A DNA stretch of 15,237 nt from Hyphomonas sp. UBA5111 (GTDB taxonomy: Bacteria; Pseudomonadota; Alphaproteobacteria; Caulobacterales; Hyphomonadaceae), in NCBI GenBank assembly GCA_002414505.1, contig DHZF01000017.1, positions 17,441-32,677 of the forward strand, given 5' to 3'. How positions within the stretch are numbered: position 1 is the first letter of the stretch; every line of letters begins with the position of its first letter. The notes below the pieces were generated by a model. That model was not told the origin of the DNA, ran no database searches, and saw nothing but the letters and a program-made list of their open reading frames with translations. This document shows positions 1 to 6,897 of this stretch, piece after piece. The position numbers were made by a program, and so were the translations under genes.

Positions 1-687
1 CTTGATGTGGTCAGCCGGTGCAGTATCGCCTGCGGCGGACATGCGGGCGATGAGGAAAGCATGCGGGCGACATTGAAAGCGGCAAGAGCCCGCAATGTCG
101 TGATTGGCGCGCACCCGTCATATCCGGACAGGCAGAATTTTGGCCGCAAGACCGTAGCCATGTCCCGCGAAGAGCTCGAGATGTCGATTCGGCAGCAGGT
201 GCGTACGCTGGCCAGCCTCGCACGGCTCCAGGGCGTGACCCTCGACCATCTCAAACCTCATGGCGCCCTCTATAATGATGCAGCGCGCGACTCCGATCTT
301 GCCGAGATTGTTGTCCGCATTGCGCGCGACGCCCGAATCCGCGCGATCATCGGCCCACCCAATTCACGCCTGAGCAAGATCGCGCATGGAACGGGCATGG
401 ACTTTCTCGCTGAAGGGTTTGCAGATCGTAGATATGCCGGTGATGGTTCGCTGATTGCGCGAAGCGAGCCCGGTGCTGTGATCGAGGCCACGCAGGCGCA
501 AGTCGCGCAAGTTATTGGGATTGTCGAAAACGGCACAGTGTCTGCTCAGGGCTCACATGCCATTCCGCTCAATGTCGATACGATCTGCCTGCACGGCGAT
601 ACGGCTGGCGCTGTCCACTCGGCCCTGGCGCTGCGGGAAGCCCTCCATGCGCGCGGGATAGGGATCAAGGCGCAGCTCGCTTTATGA
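1..687 (+). CDS. pxpA: 5-oxoprolinase subunit A, 5' end missing (LamB/YcsF family)
   Basis: PxpA is the LamB/YcsF-family subunit of the ATP-dependent PxpABC 5-oxoprolinase, a cytoplasmic enzyme that opens 5-oxoproline (pyroglutamate) to glutamate. The reading frame is already open at base 1 with no start, so the gene is cut by the window edge. From family length about 20 N-terminal residues, carrying the usual DLNCDxGE-type motif, should lie outside. The visible 228 residues show the family signatures in order: CGGHAGD, GAHPSYPDRQNFGR, HLKPHGALYN, EGFADRRYAGDG and TICLHGDT. The stop overlaps the pxpB start as ATGA, which argues for translational coupling in a pxpABC operon. The promoter is not in the window. 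Identity is very secure from the motifs and the two partner genes. Confidence 0.95.
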   Translation, partial: LDVVSRCSIACGGHAGDEESMRATLKAARARNVVIGAHPSYPDRQNFGRKTVAMSREELEMSIRQQVRTLASLARLQGVTLDHLKPHGALYNDAARDSDLAEIVVRIARDARIRAIIGPPNSRLSKIAHGTGMDFLAEGFADRRYAGDGSLIARSEPGAVIEATQAQVAQVIGIVENGTVSAQGSHAIPLNVDTICLHGDTAGAVHSALALREALHARGIGIKAQLAL

Positions 688-1310
688 CTGGGCCGAGGAT
701 CGTGCCCTGTGGCGATGATGCACTGCGGCTGGTCATGCGTGTGTCTGATAATCGCCATCTAATCGCAGATGTACTGCGCAGCAGTGGAAGCTGGCGCGAA
801 GTCGTTGTCGGCCGCGAGAGCGTCACGGTGCAATTTGATCCGGTGGACCTACAGCCATCTGCGGCGACAGACCTGTTGAAGAAGACGGCTTCCATGAATT
901 TGAGCGACCAACAATCGGTCCAGCCGGAAGTAACCCTCACTGTCAGCACTGATGAAGCCTCTGCACCGGACCTGTCTACGTGCGCTGAAGCGAATGGCTG
1001 CACCATAGAGGAATTTCTTTCTAAGATTCATGACTCTCGCCTGAAGGTCGACATGTTGGGCTTTGCGCCAGGCTTTGCCTATGTGTCGGGCGTCGATCAG
1101 TCCTTGAGCGGCGGAAGATTGGAAAATCCGCGCCAGCGCGTCCCGGCAGGATCCATCGGGTTCATCAAGGGCTCTCTAGGTATCTATGCGCTGGAGGGTC
1201 CGGGAGGCTGGCCGATCATCGGTCGGACCGATGCAGTCTTGTTTGACAAGTCTACGCCCGATCCATTCCTCTTGTCGGCCGGTACACCACTGCAGATCGA
1301 ATGGGCCTGA
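684..1310 (+). CDS. pxpB: 5-oxoprolinase subunit B (KipI/AHS1 family)
   Basis: This is the AHS1/KipI-type subunit of the PxpABC 5-oxoprolinase, 208 residues, close to the family norm of roughly 210-240. The C-terminal half carries the cyclophilin-like AHS1 signatures: GFAPGFAYVSG at residues 126-136, RVPAGSIGF at 152-160 and GGWPIIGRT at 174-182. The N-terminal half is more divergent, as is usual. The ATG sits in an ATGA overlap with the pxpA stop, and pxpC starts one base after the pxpB stop, so the three are almost certainly one transcript. In Bacillus the homologue KipI was first described as an inhibitor of the sporulation kinase KinA. Here the intact A-B-C set makes the metabolic role far more likely. 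Confidence 0.95.
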   Translation: MTGPRIVPCGDDALRLVMRVSDNRHLIADVLRSSGSWREVVVGRESVTVQFDPVDLQPSAATDLLKKTASMNLSDQQSVQPEVTLTVSTDEASAPDLSTCAEANGCTIEEFLSKIHDSRLKVDMLGFAPGFAYVSGVDQSLSGGRLENPRQRVPAGSIGFIKGSLGIYALEGPGGWPIIGRTDAVLFDKSTPDPFLLSAGTPLQIEWA

Positions 1311-1311
1311 G

Positions 1312-2244
1312 ATGACGGTCCGTATTATCGAAGCTGGACCGCAGGCGACCTTGCAAGGCGCGCCAAGAGACACATACCGCCACTTTGGCATTCCAGCGTC
1401 AGGGCCGGCAGATCCCTTGTCTCATGCCATTGCGAACCGCTTGGTAGGCAACGCGTCTGACAAGACGTGCATCGAGATCACCTATGGGCCATTCTCGGCA
1501 GAATTCACAAGTACGACGGCAGTTGCGCTCGCTGGCGCAATCGCGCCTGTTTACTTAAACAATCAGGTGAAACCCTTCCATCACACCCTGTTTGTCGAGG
1601 CGGGTGACGTCTTGAAGATCGGACGGGCAGAGGCGGGGTTGCGGACCTATCTGAGCATTGCAGGTGGCTTTCAGGGGGAGGATTTCCTGAGCAGCCAGTC
1701 GACCTATCTTCCTGCCGGATTTGGAGGTCTGGAAGGACGTGCGCTCAAACCAGAGGACATGATCAGCGCGCATGATGATGTCGCCTGTCCTCAACACGTC
1801 GAATCCACGCCAGAGCACCTACGCTTCCTGTTAACCCACAGTTTTGCCTTGCGAGCGTCGGAAGGACCAGATTACCAGCCCTCGTGTGAAAATCTCTGGA
1901 CGGAACACTTCACGGCAACCCGGCGGGCAAGCCGGATTGGGATAGAACTCAACGGAAATTTCCCCGATTTGGGTGTGGCTGCAAACCTTCCGAGCGCCGG
2001 CGTCTTTCCCGGCGCGCTACAATTGCCACCCAGGGGAAGGGGGTTCCTCTTGTTGCCAGACTGCCAGACCACGGGCGGCTATCCACATATTCTCCAAGTG
2101 AACCGTTCCGACCGGCATTTGCTTGGTCAACTTCGACCAAGGGATTCCCTGATTTTCCTTCACAGGACGCCGGACCAAGCTGCGGAGGATCTGGCGAAGA
2201 AGCAGGAACTGATCGGTTCCTGGCTAACCGATTTTCGGCTGTGA
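1312..2244 (+). CDS. pxpC: 5-oxoprolinase subunit C (KipA/AHS2, biotin-dependent carboxyltransferase-like family)
   Basis: This is the AHS2/KipA subunit of the PxpABC 5-oxoprolinase, 310 residues, close to the usual 300-340. I chose the ATG at 1312, one base after the pxpB stop. A longer in-frame reading back to 1186 would lie inside pxpB and lacks the family start. Family signatures are YRHFGIPASGPADP (residues 22-35), ANRLVGN (41-47), the late block FPGALQLPPRGRG, and LPDCQTTGGYPHI near the C-terminus. It is the last gene of the operon. About 175 bases after its stop is the putative dif site. I see no canonical intrinsic terminator behind it, only the imperfect dyads annotated separately. 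Confidence 0.94.
   Translation: MTVRIIEAGPQATLQGAPRDTYRHFGIPASGPADPLSHAIANRLVGNASDKTCIEITYGPFSAEFTSTTAVALAGAIAPVYLNNQVKPFHHTLFVEAGDVLKIGRAEAGLRTYLSIAGGFQGEDFLSSQSTYLPAGFGGLEGRALKPEDMISAHDDVACPQHVESTPEHLRFLLTHSFALRASEGPDYQPSCENLWTEHFTATRRASRIGIELNGNFPDLGVAANLPSAGVFPGALQLPPRGRGFLLLPDCQTTGGYPHILQVNRSDRHLLGQLRPRDSLIFLHRTPDQAAEDLAKKQELIGSWLTDFRL
2034..2041 (+). promoter_or_regulatory. KOPS-like octamer GGGAAGGG pointing toward the putative dif site
   Basis: The octamer matches the E. coli FtsK-orienting consensus GGGNAGGG. It lies on the + strand inside pxpC, 378 bases left of the dif candidate and oriented toward it. A single octamer is weak evidence and could be coincidence of coding sequence. 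Its value is only as part of the set of four. Confidence 0.35.
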
Positions 2245-2247
2245 GAG

Positions 2248-2255
2248 GGGAAGGG
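2248..2255 (+). promoter_or_regulatory. KOPS-like octamer GGGAAGGG pointing toward the putative dif site
   Basis: A second + strand GGGNAGGG match. It begins just after the pxpC stop in non-coding sequence, 164 bases left of the dif candidate, and points toward it. Because it is outside the coding region, codon use cannot explain it. Confidence 0.4.
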
Positions 2256-2280
2256 GGCGCTCGTGCAAAAGTAAACAGAA

Positions 2281-2329
2281 TGTTGTTCTGGCAATCTCTG
2301 ACTTGGTCAGGGCCAGTAGGAGAACAATA
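2281..2329. other. Imperfect long dyad downstream of pxpC
   Basis: The outer arms TTGTTCT (2283-2289) and AGAACAA (2321-2327) are perfectly complementary and extend by a G-U and a T-A pair to 2281/2329. The inner arms CTGAC (2298-2302) and GTCAG (2306-2310) close on a TTG loop, and a GGC/GCC pair lies between them. Internal loops interrupt the stem. No T-tract follows on either strand, so it is not a canonical intrinsic terminator. It could still be a 3'-end structure shared by the two convergent operons. Confidence 0.4.
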
Positions 2330-2330
2330 C

Positions 2331-2345
2331 GTTGCATCATGCAAC
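2331..2345. repeat. Perfect dyad GTTGCAT-C-ATGCAAC
   Basis: Seven-base arms flank a single central base, giving a near-perfect 15-base palindrome two bases after the preceding dyad. The short centre fits a dimeric DNA-binding protein site better than an RNA hairpin, although a five-pair stem with a five-base loop is also possible. It lies between convergent genes rather than at a promoter, and I do not recognise the regulator. Confidence 0.45.
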
Positions 2346-2418
2346 CTAAGAGCCAGGCCGCGTGATCAGATGGCGCGCCAAGTGGCCAAGCCATACGGGT
2401 GGCCCGATCTTAATCCGC

Positions 2419-2446
2419 GAGTCGCATAATCATCATTATGGGAAAT
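2419..2446 (+). other. dif: Putative dif site (XerC/XerD chromosome dimer resolution site)
   Basis: The 28-base segment reads as an 11-base XerC-type arm GAGTCGCATAA, a 6-base centre TCATCA, and an 11-base XerD-type arm TTATGGGAAAT. Against the E. coli dif (arms GGTGCGCATAA and TTATGTTAAAT) the arms match at 8/11 and 9/11. The hallmark CATAA-N6-TTATG core is exact. The more conserved XerD arm is also the better match here, as expected. The site lies in an AT-rich convergent intergenic gap, 12 bases from the stop of the leftward hydrolase gene. Operons on both sides transcribe toward it, as expected for leading-strand genes meeting at a terminus. The alternative is a chance match or a XerCD-dependent integration site. 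Confidence 0.72.
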
Positions 2447-2458
2447 TATATTTGTTGA

Positions 2459-3262
2459 TTATATAATGAAATCAAGTCTCAAGCCGTCATATCCGGGCAC
2501 GACCCCAGCCGGGAGTTCTCGGCACAGAGTCTGGTAATCCATATCGACATGCATATTCGTCAGTACCGCCTGGCTGGGCGCGACATGCTCAATCCACTCA
2601 AGCGCCTGGTCGAGGTTTGCATGCGATGGATGAGGTGTATATCGCAAGGCATCAATGACAAGCGTATCAATGCCCTTCAACGCATCAAGTGTCTCGGCGG
2701 GAAGTCCGTTAACGTCATTGCAGTAGGCGAGATTGCCCATCCGGAAGCCCAGACAACGAATACGCCCATGCTCCATGTCGAGTGGTATGAAGCTGAGAGC
2801 TCCGCCGGCGCCTTCGATTTTCACAGGCTTAAGCGGCACAAGCTCGTCCTGGAGGTCCAGAATGGACGGATAGCCGCCCTTCCCCTCGAAACAATACGCA
2901 AACCTTTTCGTCAGCGTGCTGCGGGTCTCCGCGCTCAGATAGGTGGGTATTGGCTTGCGCTGGCGAATGAAAATCGGTCGGACATCATCAATCCCGTGGC
3001 TCTGGTCGGCATGGTCGTGCGAATACAGGATCGCATCAAGGTGACCGACTTCCGCAGCCAGCAATTGCTCTCTCAGATCCGGAGACGTGTCGATCAAAAC
3101 GTTCGTCGCCTCGCCATCATCCCCGAAGGCCTGAACCAGCGCCGAGCAGCGCAATCTGCGGTTCCGCGGCTCTGCCGGATCACAGACACCCCAATCTCCG
3201 CCGACGCGAGGCACGCCTCCAGAGGAGCCGCTACCGAGCAACGTGAAAACACCCTTCGCCAT
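2459..3262 (-). CDS. MBL-fold metallo-hydrolase (PhnP/COG1235-like)
   Basis: This is a 267-residue metallo-beta-lactamase-fold hydrolase of the PhnP-like phosphodiesterase group. The metal-binding signature is SHDHADQSHGIDD at residues 81-93 (H82, D83, H84, D86, Q87). Further likely ligands are H165 in DMEHG, D183 in YCNDV and H238 in NMHVDMDY, with HPSH at 211-214. The N-terminal LLGSGSSGGVPR is typical of the group. The start ATG overlaps the tatD stop as TGATG, so it is co-translated as the last gene of the leftward block. PhnP acts on cyclic phosphoribosyl phosphate in phosphonate catabolism, but no phn gene is nearby. The tatD-linked members are widespread and their substrate is not evident from sequence. 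Confidence 0.9.
   Translation of the reverse strand: MAKGVFTLLGSGSSGGVPRVGGDWGVCDPAEPRNRRLRCSALVQAFGDDGEATNVLIDTSPDLREQLLAAEVGHLDAILYSHDHADQSHGIDDVRPIFIRQRKPIPTYLSAETRSTLTKRFAYCFEGKGGYPSILDLQDELVPLKPVKIEGAGGALSFIPLDMEHGRIRCLGFRMGNLAYCNDVNGLPAETLDALKGIDTLVIDALRYTPHPSHANLDQALEWIEHVAPSQAVLTNMHVDMDYQTLCRELPAGVVPGYDGLRLDFII
2877..2884 (-). promoter_or_regulatory. KOPS-like octamer on the - strand pointing toward the putative dif site
   Basis: CCCTTCCC on the + strand is GGGAAGGG on the - strand. It lies inside the MBL-fold hydrolase gene, 430 bases right of the dif candidate, with opposite polarity to the two left-side copies. That is the arrangement FtsK-orienting sequences have around a dif site. 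Confidence 0.35.
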
Positions 3263-4035
3263 CAGCTTGGAATTCTCGAAAACAGCCGGAGGGCATTCTG
3301 AGTCGTGACGCGCAGGACCTCATCCAGCGGCACATCTTTCAACGCCGCCAGGGCTTCAGCCACGTGGACAAGATAAGACGGCTCGTTGCGCCGACCGCGC
3401 ATGGGCACTGGCGCAAGATACGGGCAATCGGTCTCCAGGATAAGCCGGTCCATCGGCACGTCCGCAATCACTTCCCGCACGTCTCGCGCGCTCTTGAAGG
3501 ACAGGATGCCGGAGACAGAGACCAAGCCGCCCAGATCCAGGCCGCGCTGCGCAAGCCGTGCTCCGCCCGTATAGCAATGCAGCAGAGGCACGAATGCACC
3601 CTTCCGGAATTCCTCTTCCAGAATGTCGCCCATCATGTCATCGGCTTCGCGTGTATGCAGGATGAGTGGCAGGCCCGTTTGGCGAGCCGCTTCTATGTGA
3701 GTTTTCAGGCTGCGGACCTGCGCATCTTCCGCGCTGTAGCCATAGTGAAAATCCAGGCCCGTTTCACCAATGGCAACCACGTTCGGATCCTTCGCCCTGG
3801 AAACCAGGTCCTCAACGGAGAGGTCCGGGAAATCCTTGCTGTGGTGCGGATGCACCCCAACAGAACACCAGATGTTCGGATGATCGCGGGCGATGGACAG
3901 GACTGCGTCGAAATTGTCGAGCCGGTCACAGATGGCCAGCATCTGTTCCACGCCCTTTTCCTCGGCCCGAGCCAGAACTTCGCTCAGATCTTCGGCATAG
4001 GTCTCGCCGTGCAGGTTTACATGCGTATCAAACAT
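3262..4035 (-). CDS. tatD: TatD-family metal-dependent DNase/hydrolase
   Basis: This is a 257-residue TatD-family hydrolase of TIM-barrel fold, a cytoplasmic metal-dependent nuclease. Signatures: start DTHVNLH (residues 3-9), VGVHPHH (59-65), GETGLDFHYG (90-99, E91), LHTREADD (126-133, H127), HCYTGG (153-158, H153) and ETDCPYLAPVPMRG (201-214, D203). The body resembles YcfH. The first HxH metal motif reads HVN (H5, N7), so one classical ligand is missing; E. coli TatD itself also has VN there. The stop overlaps the hydrolase start (TGATG), and holB ends only 10 bases upstream, so it is part of the same transcript. No strong ribosome binding site precedes the ATG. Confidence 0.93.
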   Translation of the reverse strand: MFDTHVNLHGETYAEDLSEVLARAEEKGVEQMLAICDRLDNFDAVLSIARDHPNIWCSVGVHPHHSKDFPDLSVEDLVSRAKDPNVVAIGETGLDFHYGYSAEDAQVRSLKTHIEAARQTGLPLILHTREADDMMGDILEEEFRKGAFVPLLHCYTGGARLAQRGLDLGGLVSVSGILSFKSARDVREVIADVPMDRLILETDCPYLAPVPMRGRRNEPSYLVHVAEALAALKDVPLDEVLRVTTQNALRLFSRIPS

Positions 4036-4045
4036 GCTTGCGGAC

Positions 4046-4981
4046 TTAGTGCGTCCGGGCAGCGCTATAAAGCCCTGCGATCAGCTTGGACGCGGTTTGC
4101 GCCGGATCCATCTTCAGCGCCCGCGCTTCCCCGGCAAGCCGCGAGATATCGAGCCACGCCTTGGCGGCGGTCGGCTCCTGTTCTGCGCGGTGTGCCAGCC
4201 AGGAGAGAATCTCTTCCTGAAATGCTTGCATGGCCGTGTCGTCAGCGCTGGCGGTTTGCAGGGCATCGGTTACGAGCCCGTCATTCGGTCTCGGCAGGCT
4301 ACGTAGCAAAATCTTGGCGGCATGAGACGCGGCGAGGCCCGAGGGCGTGGACAGTTGAATGCCCAGACCCGGTCGTCCCTTCGACAAGGACACGGCCTCG
4401 TCCGGCGCGTCAGCGGTTTCCAGCGCACGTTTCGTGTCCTCGTCACTCAGCGCGGATACACGCAGGACCCTGCAGCGCGACCGGATCGTCGGCAGGATAG
4501 GTGTCGTTCCATGGTTCACGAGGAACAGGATGCTATGCCCGGGCGGCTCTTCCAGCGTCTTGAGCAAGGCGTTTGCACCATTTCGATTAAGCTCATCCAA
4601 TGAGTCGATGATGCCTACACGCCAGCCGCCTTGTGCGGGCTTCAATGAAAAGAAATGAGTGAGCTCCCGAATCTGATCGACCGTGATGTCCTGGCGCAGC
4701 TTGCCCTTGTCATTCAACTCGCGATGCACAACGCGCAAATCGGGATGCCCGCCCGCGAGGCATGTGCGTGCGACAGGGTCAGACGGATCGGCGTCAAGCG
4801 GCGAGGTTTCCGGTCCGCGCGCACCGAGCATGTAGGCGGCAAGCCGTTTGGCCATTGTCGCCTTGCCAATCCCTGACGGCCCCTCGATCAGCCAGCCATG
4901 ATGCAGCTTGCCCGTCGTCGCCGACGCAAGGAATGAGGCTTCCGCCGCATCGTGTCCGTACAAGGGCCAGGCACTGGTCAT
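4046..4981 (-). CDS. holB: DNA polymerase III subunit delta'
   Basis: This is the delta' subunit of the clamp-loader complex, an AAA+ protein of 311 residues that helps load the beta sliding clamp. It shows the P-loop GPSGIGKAT (34-42), the segment NALLKTLEEPP (137-147) characteristic of delta'/tau clamp-loader subunits, and the arginine motif IRSRC (166-170). The cysteine cluster that binds zinc in E. coli delta' is not seen; only C74 lies in that area. The ATG overlaps the tmk stop as ATGA. Pairing with tmk is a widespread bacterial arrangement. The gene downstream is tatD; the metG gene commonly found between them in alphaproteobacteria is missing. Confidence 0.93.
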   Translation of the reverse strand: MTSAWPLYGHDAAEASFLASATTGKLHHGWLIEGPSGIGKATMAKRLAAYMLGARGPETSPLDADPSDPVARTCLAGGHPDLRVVHRELNDKGKLRQDITVDQIRELTHFFSLKPAQGGWRVGIIDSLDELNRNGANALLKTLEEPPGHSILFLVNHGTTPILPTIRSRCRVLRVSALSDEDTKRALETADAPDEAVSLSKGRPGLGIQLSTPSGLAASHAAKILLRSLPRPNDGLVTDALQTASADDTAMQAFQEEILSWLAHRAEQEPTAAKAWLDISRLAGEARALKMDPAQTASKLIAGLYSAARTH

Positions 4982-5634
4982 CCGGCCATCTCACCCAGCG
5001 AATAGGTTGCAGCAAGTACTGCCCAAGCTGCCTCGAAGACGTCTTGCTCAGAGCGTGAGGCATCAATCAGCCGGCACCGGTCAGGCTCTGACTGCGACAA
5101 AGATATGAAGCCTTGACGGACAGCATGATGAAAATCCGCCGCGCGTTTTTCGAAGGCGTCGTCAGGCCCGTTCCGGGAAGTTCTGCGGCTTGCAGTGGTT
5201 TCGAGTGGCGCATCAAGGATGAGCGTGAGGCCCGGAACGGTTTCTCCCAGGACGGACGCCTCCATGGATTTCAGGACGTTTGGCGACACGCCACCTTTAA
5301 CACTCTGATATACGCGCGTGGAATCAGCGAACCGGTCACAGATGACCCATTTGCCCTCCGCAAGTGCAGGTCGGATCAGATTCTCCAGATGGTCACTGCG
5401 CGCGGCATTCATCAACAAAGCTTCGCTCATCGGTGACCAGTTACCACCCGCAGGCGGATGCAGCGCGAGTTGCCTGACGGCTTCAGCCAAGGGTGTGCCA
5501 CCCGGCTCGCGCGTCGTGACCACCTCAAACCCCTCACTTTCAAGACGCTTCGCGAGCGCACGTTGCAACGTGGATTTCCCCGTGCCTTCGCCGCCCTCCA
5601 GTGTGATGAATTTGAGTGTCGGCGTCTCAGCCAT
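4978..5634 (-). CDS. tmk: Thymidylate kinase
   Basis: This enzyme phosphorylates dTMP to dTDP with ATP, the step that commits both the salvage and de novo routes to dTTP. I chose the ATG at 5634, giving 218 residues; it overlaps the carboxypeptidase stop by 8 bases (ATGGCTGA). An in-frame TTG at 5646 would add four residues but is a poorer codon. Using the ATG numbering, the P-loop GGEGTGKST is at 14-22, TREPGG at 41-46, and the DRF-DST-VYQ block at 100-110. A basic LID region follows (ASRRTSRNG). The 3' end overlaps holB as ATGA. Length and motifs are normal for bacterial Tmk. Confidence 0.95.
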   Translation of the reverse strand: MAETPTLKFITLEGGEGTGKSTLQRALAKRLESEGFEVVTTREPGGTPLAEAVRQLALHPPAGGNWSPMSEALLMNAARSDHLENLIRPALAEGKWVICDRFADSTRVYQSVKGGVSPNVLKSMEASVLGETVPGLTLILDAPLETTASRRTSRNGPDDAFEKRAADFHHAVRQGFISLSQSEPDRCRLIDASRSEQDVFEAAWAVLAATYSLGEMAG

Positions 5635-6778
5635 TGTTGCCGCCAATCATCTGGCTGAGCCCTTCGACCGCGCGACCAAAGAAACCAAGCTTCTTGACGG
5701 TTGCCTCCGCCACGATAGGAGCCTCCGTCGGTGCCTGACCTTCCACAGTGACAACCAGTTTCCCGACCGTATCACCGGCCTTGATAGGGGCCTGAAGCGC
5801 TTGGTCGAGGACGATTTCGGATTTTGCTTTCTCAAGAGCTGCCTTGTGGCCGGCGATTGTCATCTTGCTGGCCAGCGAGACCGGAACTGTCTGTTGCTGA
5901 CCGAGCCAGACTTTCACTTCAGGGAGTTCAACGCTTTCTGGCGTGATGACTTTCAGATCATAGCTCTGGAAGGCCATCCGCATCATGCGTTCGCCTTCCT
6001 GGGCCCGCGCGGCCATGCTCTCCAGACCGTTGATGACGATCGTACGCCGTACGCCGTCACGAACTGCCGAGGCCGTAAGACCGTATCCTGAAACTTCGAG
6101 GTGGCCGGTCTTCAGGCCGTCGGTACCTTCAATGCTGAGCAATGGATTGCGATTGGCCTGAGTGTATTCGCGCCAAGTATACGACGGCATGTCATACCAG
6201 TCATAATATTGCGGGTACTTGTCGATGGTGAGTTTCGCCATCTTGGCGAGGTCTTCTGCAGAGATGACGTGGCCAACAGCCTCAAGGCCCGTCGTATTCT
6301 CGAAGTTCGCCGAACTCATTCCGAGTTCGTGGGCGAGGGAGGTCATACGTCGCGCAAAGGCTTCTTCAGATCCTGAAATACCTTGGGCCAAGACGATACA
6401 GGCATCATTTCCGGACATGATGATTACGCCGTGCAGCAGCTCTTCAACCGTCGGCGTGTCGCCGGGGGCGAGGCCCATGGTCGATGTGCCTGAGGGGAAG
6501 CCGCCGCGGCGCCAGGCGTCTTCGCTGACGGTGAACTTGTCAGTCAGGGAGATTTCGCCACGCTCGATCAGTTCGAAGACGAGAAAGGCCGTCATCATCT
6601 TGGTCATCGAGGCAGGGATCATCGGCTCTTGACCATCCTTGGAAAACAGAATGGTGCCAGTCTCATGATCCATGATCACGGCATGACTGGCAGGCGTGTC
6701 CACGATCTGAGCCTGGGCCGCACCCGTCGCAACGATCGCCGAAAATATGGCAGTCAGGATCTGGGTTTTGCGCAGCAT
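5627..6778 (-). CDS. dacA: D-alanyl-D-alanine carboxypeptidase (PBP5/6 class)
   Basis: This periplasmic penicillin-binding protein trims the terminal D-Ala from peptidoglycan stem peptides. The start at 6778 is preferred: it has GGAGG six bases upstream (6785-6789) and opens directly into a signal peptide (MLRKTQILTAIFSAIVATGA, cleavage likely after AQA near residue 23). The frame is open further upstream to 6874 but would put 32 unrelated residues before the signal. In the 383-residue protein the catalytic motifs are S57-M-T-K60, S122-G-N and K223-T-G. A PBP5-type C-terminal domain (about 275-365) is followed by LGFFGRAVEGLSQMIGG, a plausible amphipathic membrane anchor. It overlaps tmk by 8 bases. 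The exact dac symbol is a class-level choice. Confidence 0.93.
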   Translation of the reverse strand: MLRKTQILTAIFSAIVATGAAQAQIVDTPASHAVIMDHETGTILFSKDGQEPMIPASMTKMMTAFLVFELIERGEISLTDKFTVSEDAWRRGGFPSGTSTMGLAPGDTPTVEELLHGVIIMSGNDACIVLAQGISGSEEAFARRMTSLAHELGMSSANFENTTGLEAVGHVISAEDLAKMAKLTIDKYPQYYDWYDMPSYTWREYTQANRNPLLSIEGTDGLKTGHLEVSGYGLTASAVRDGVRRTIVINGLESMAARAQEGERMMRMAFQSYDLKVITPESVELPEVKVWLGQQQTVPVSLASKMTIAGHKAALEKAKSEIVLDQALQAPIKAGDTVGKLVVTVEGQAPTEAPIVAEATVKKLGFFGRAVEGLSQMIGGNNG

Positions 6779-6784
6779 AGTGAG

Positions 6785-6789
6785 CCTCC
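6785..6789 (-). promoter_or_regulatory. Ribosome binding site that fixes the carboxypeptidase start
   Basis: GGAGG on the - strand, six bases before the ATG at 6778. It decides between this start and an upstream in-frame extension, and agrees with the signal peptide beginning at that ATG. Confidence 0.8.
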
Positions 6790-6820
6790 GGAATTTGCTG
6801 TTCGGATGGCCATACACATA

Positions 6821-6856
6821 CGGCCCTTTTTCCCATGTATACAGGAAAAAGGGCCG
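6821..6856. repeat. Perfect 13-bp inverted repeat in the rlpA - carboxypeptidase gap
   Basis: The arms CGGCCCTTTTTCC (6821-6833) and GGAAAAAGGGCCG (6844-6856) are exactly complementary. The 10-base loop contains the self-complementary octamer TGTATACA. It lies 42 bases after the rlpA stop and 42 bases before the carboxypeptidase ATG, both on the - strand. The five Ts are inside the stem, and no T-tract follows on either strand, so this is the reverse of a normal intrinsic terminator. It may be an mRNA 3' stabiliser, a leader structure of the downstream gene, or a protein site. Confidence 0.7.
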
Positions 6857-6897
6857 GTTTGTGGTCAGCGTCAATGGTAGCTGTGCTGTGTCGGTAG

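Noticed and set aside
2079..2087. CTATCCACA, one base from a DnaA box
   Set aside because: A single copy inside pxpC; an origin would show a cluster and AT-rich unwinding region, and dif-side context argues against it.
2122..2141. Inverted repeat CTTGGTC-N6-GACCAAG inside pxpC
   Set aside because: It lies in conserved coding sequence well before the stop and no T-tract follows; probably coincidence.
2241..2429. Short + strand open frame (62 codons) after pxpC
   Set aside because: It starts inside the pxpC stop region with no ribosome site, has no recognisable motif, and runs through the dyads into the dif candidate; it looks like chance.
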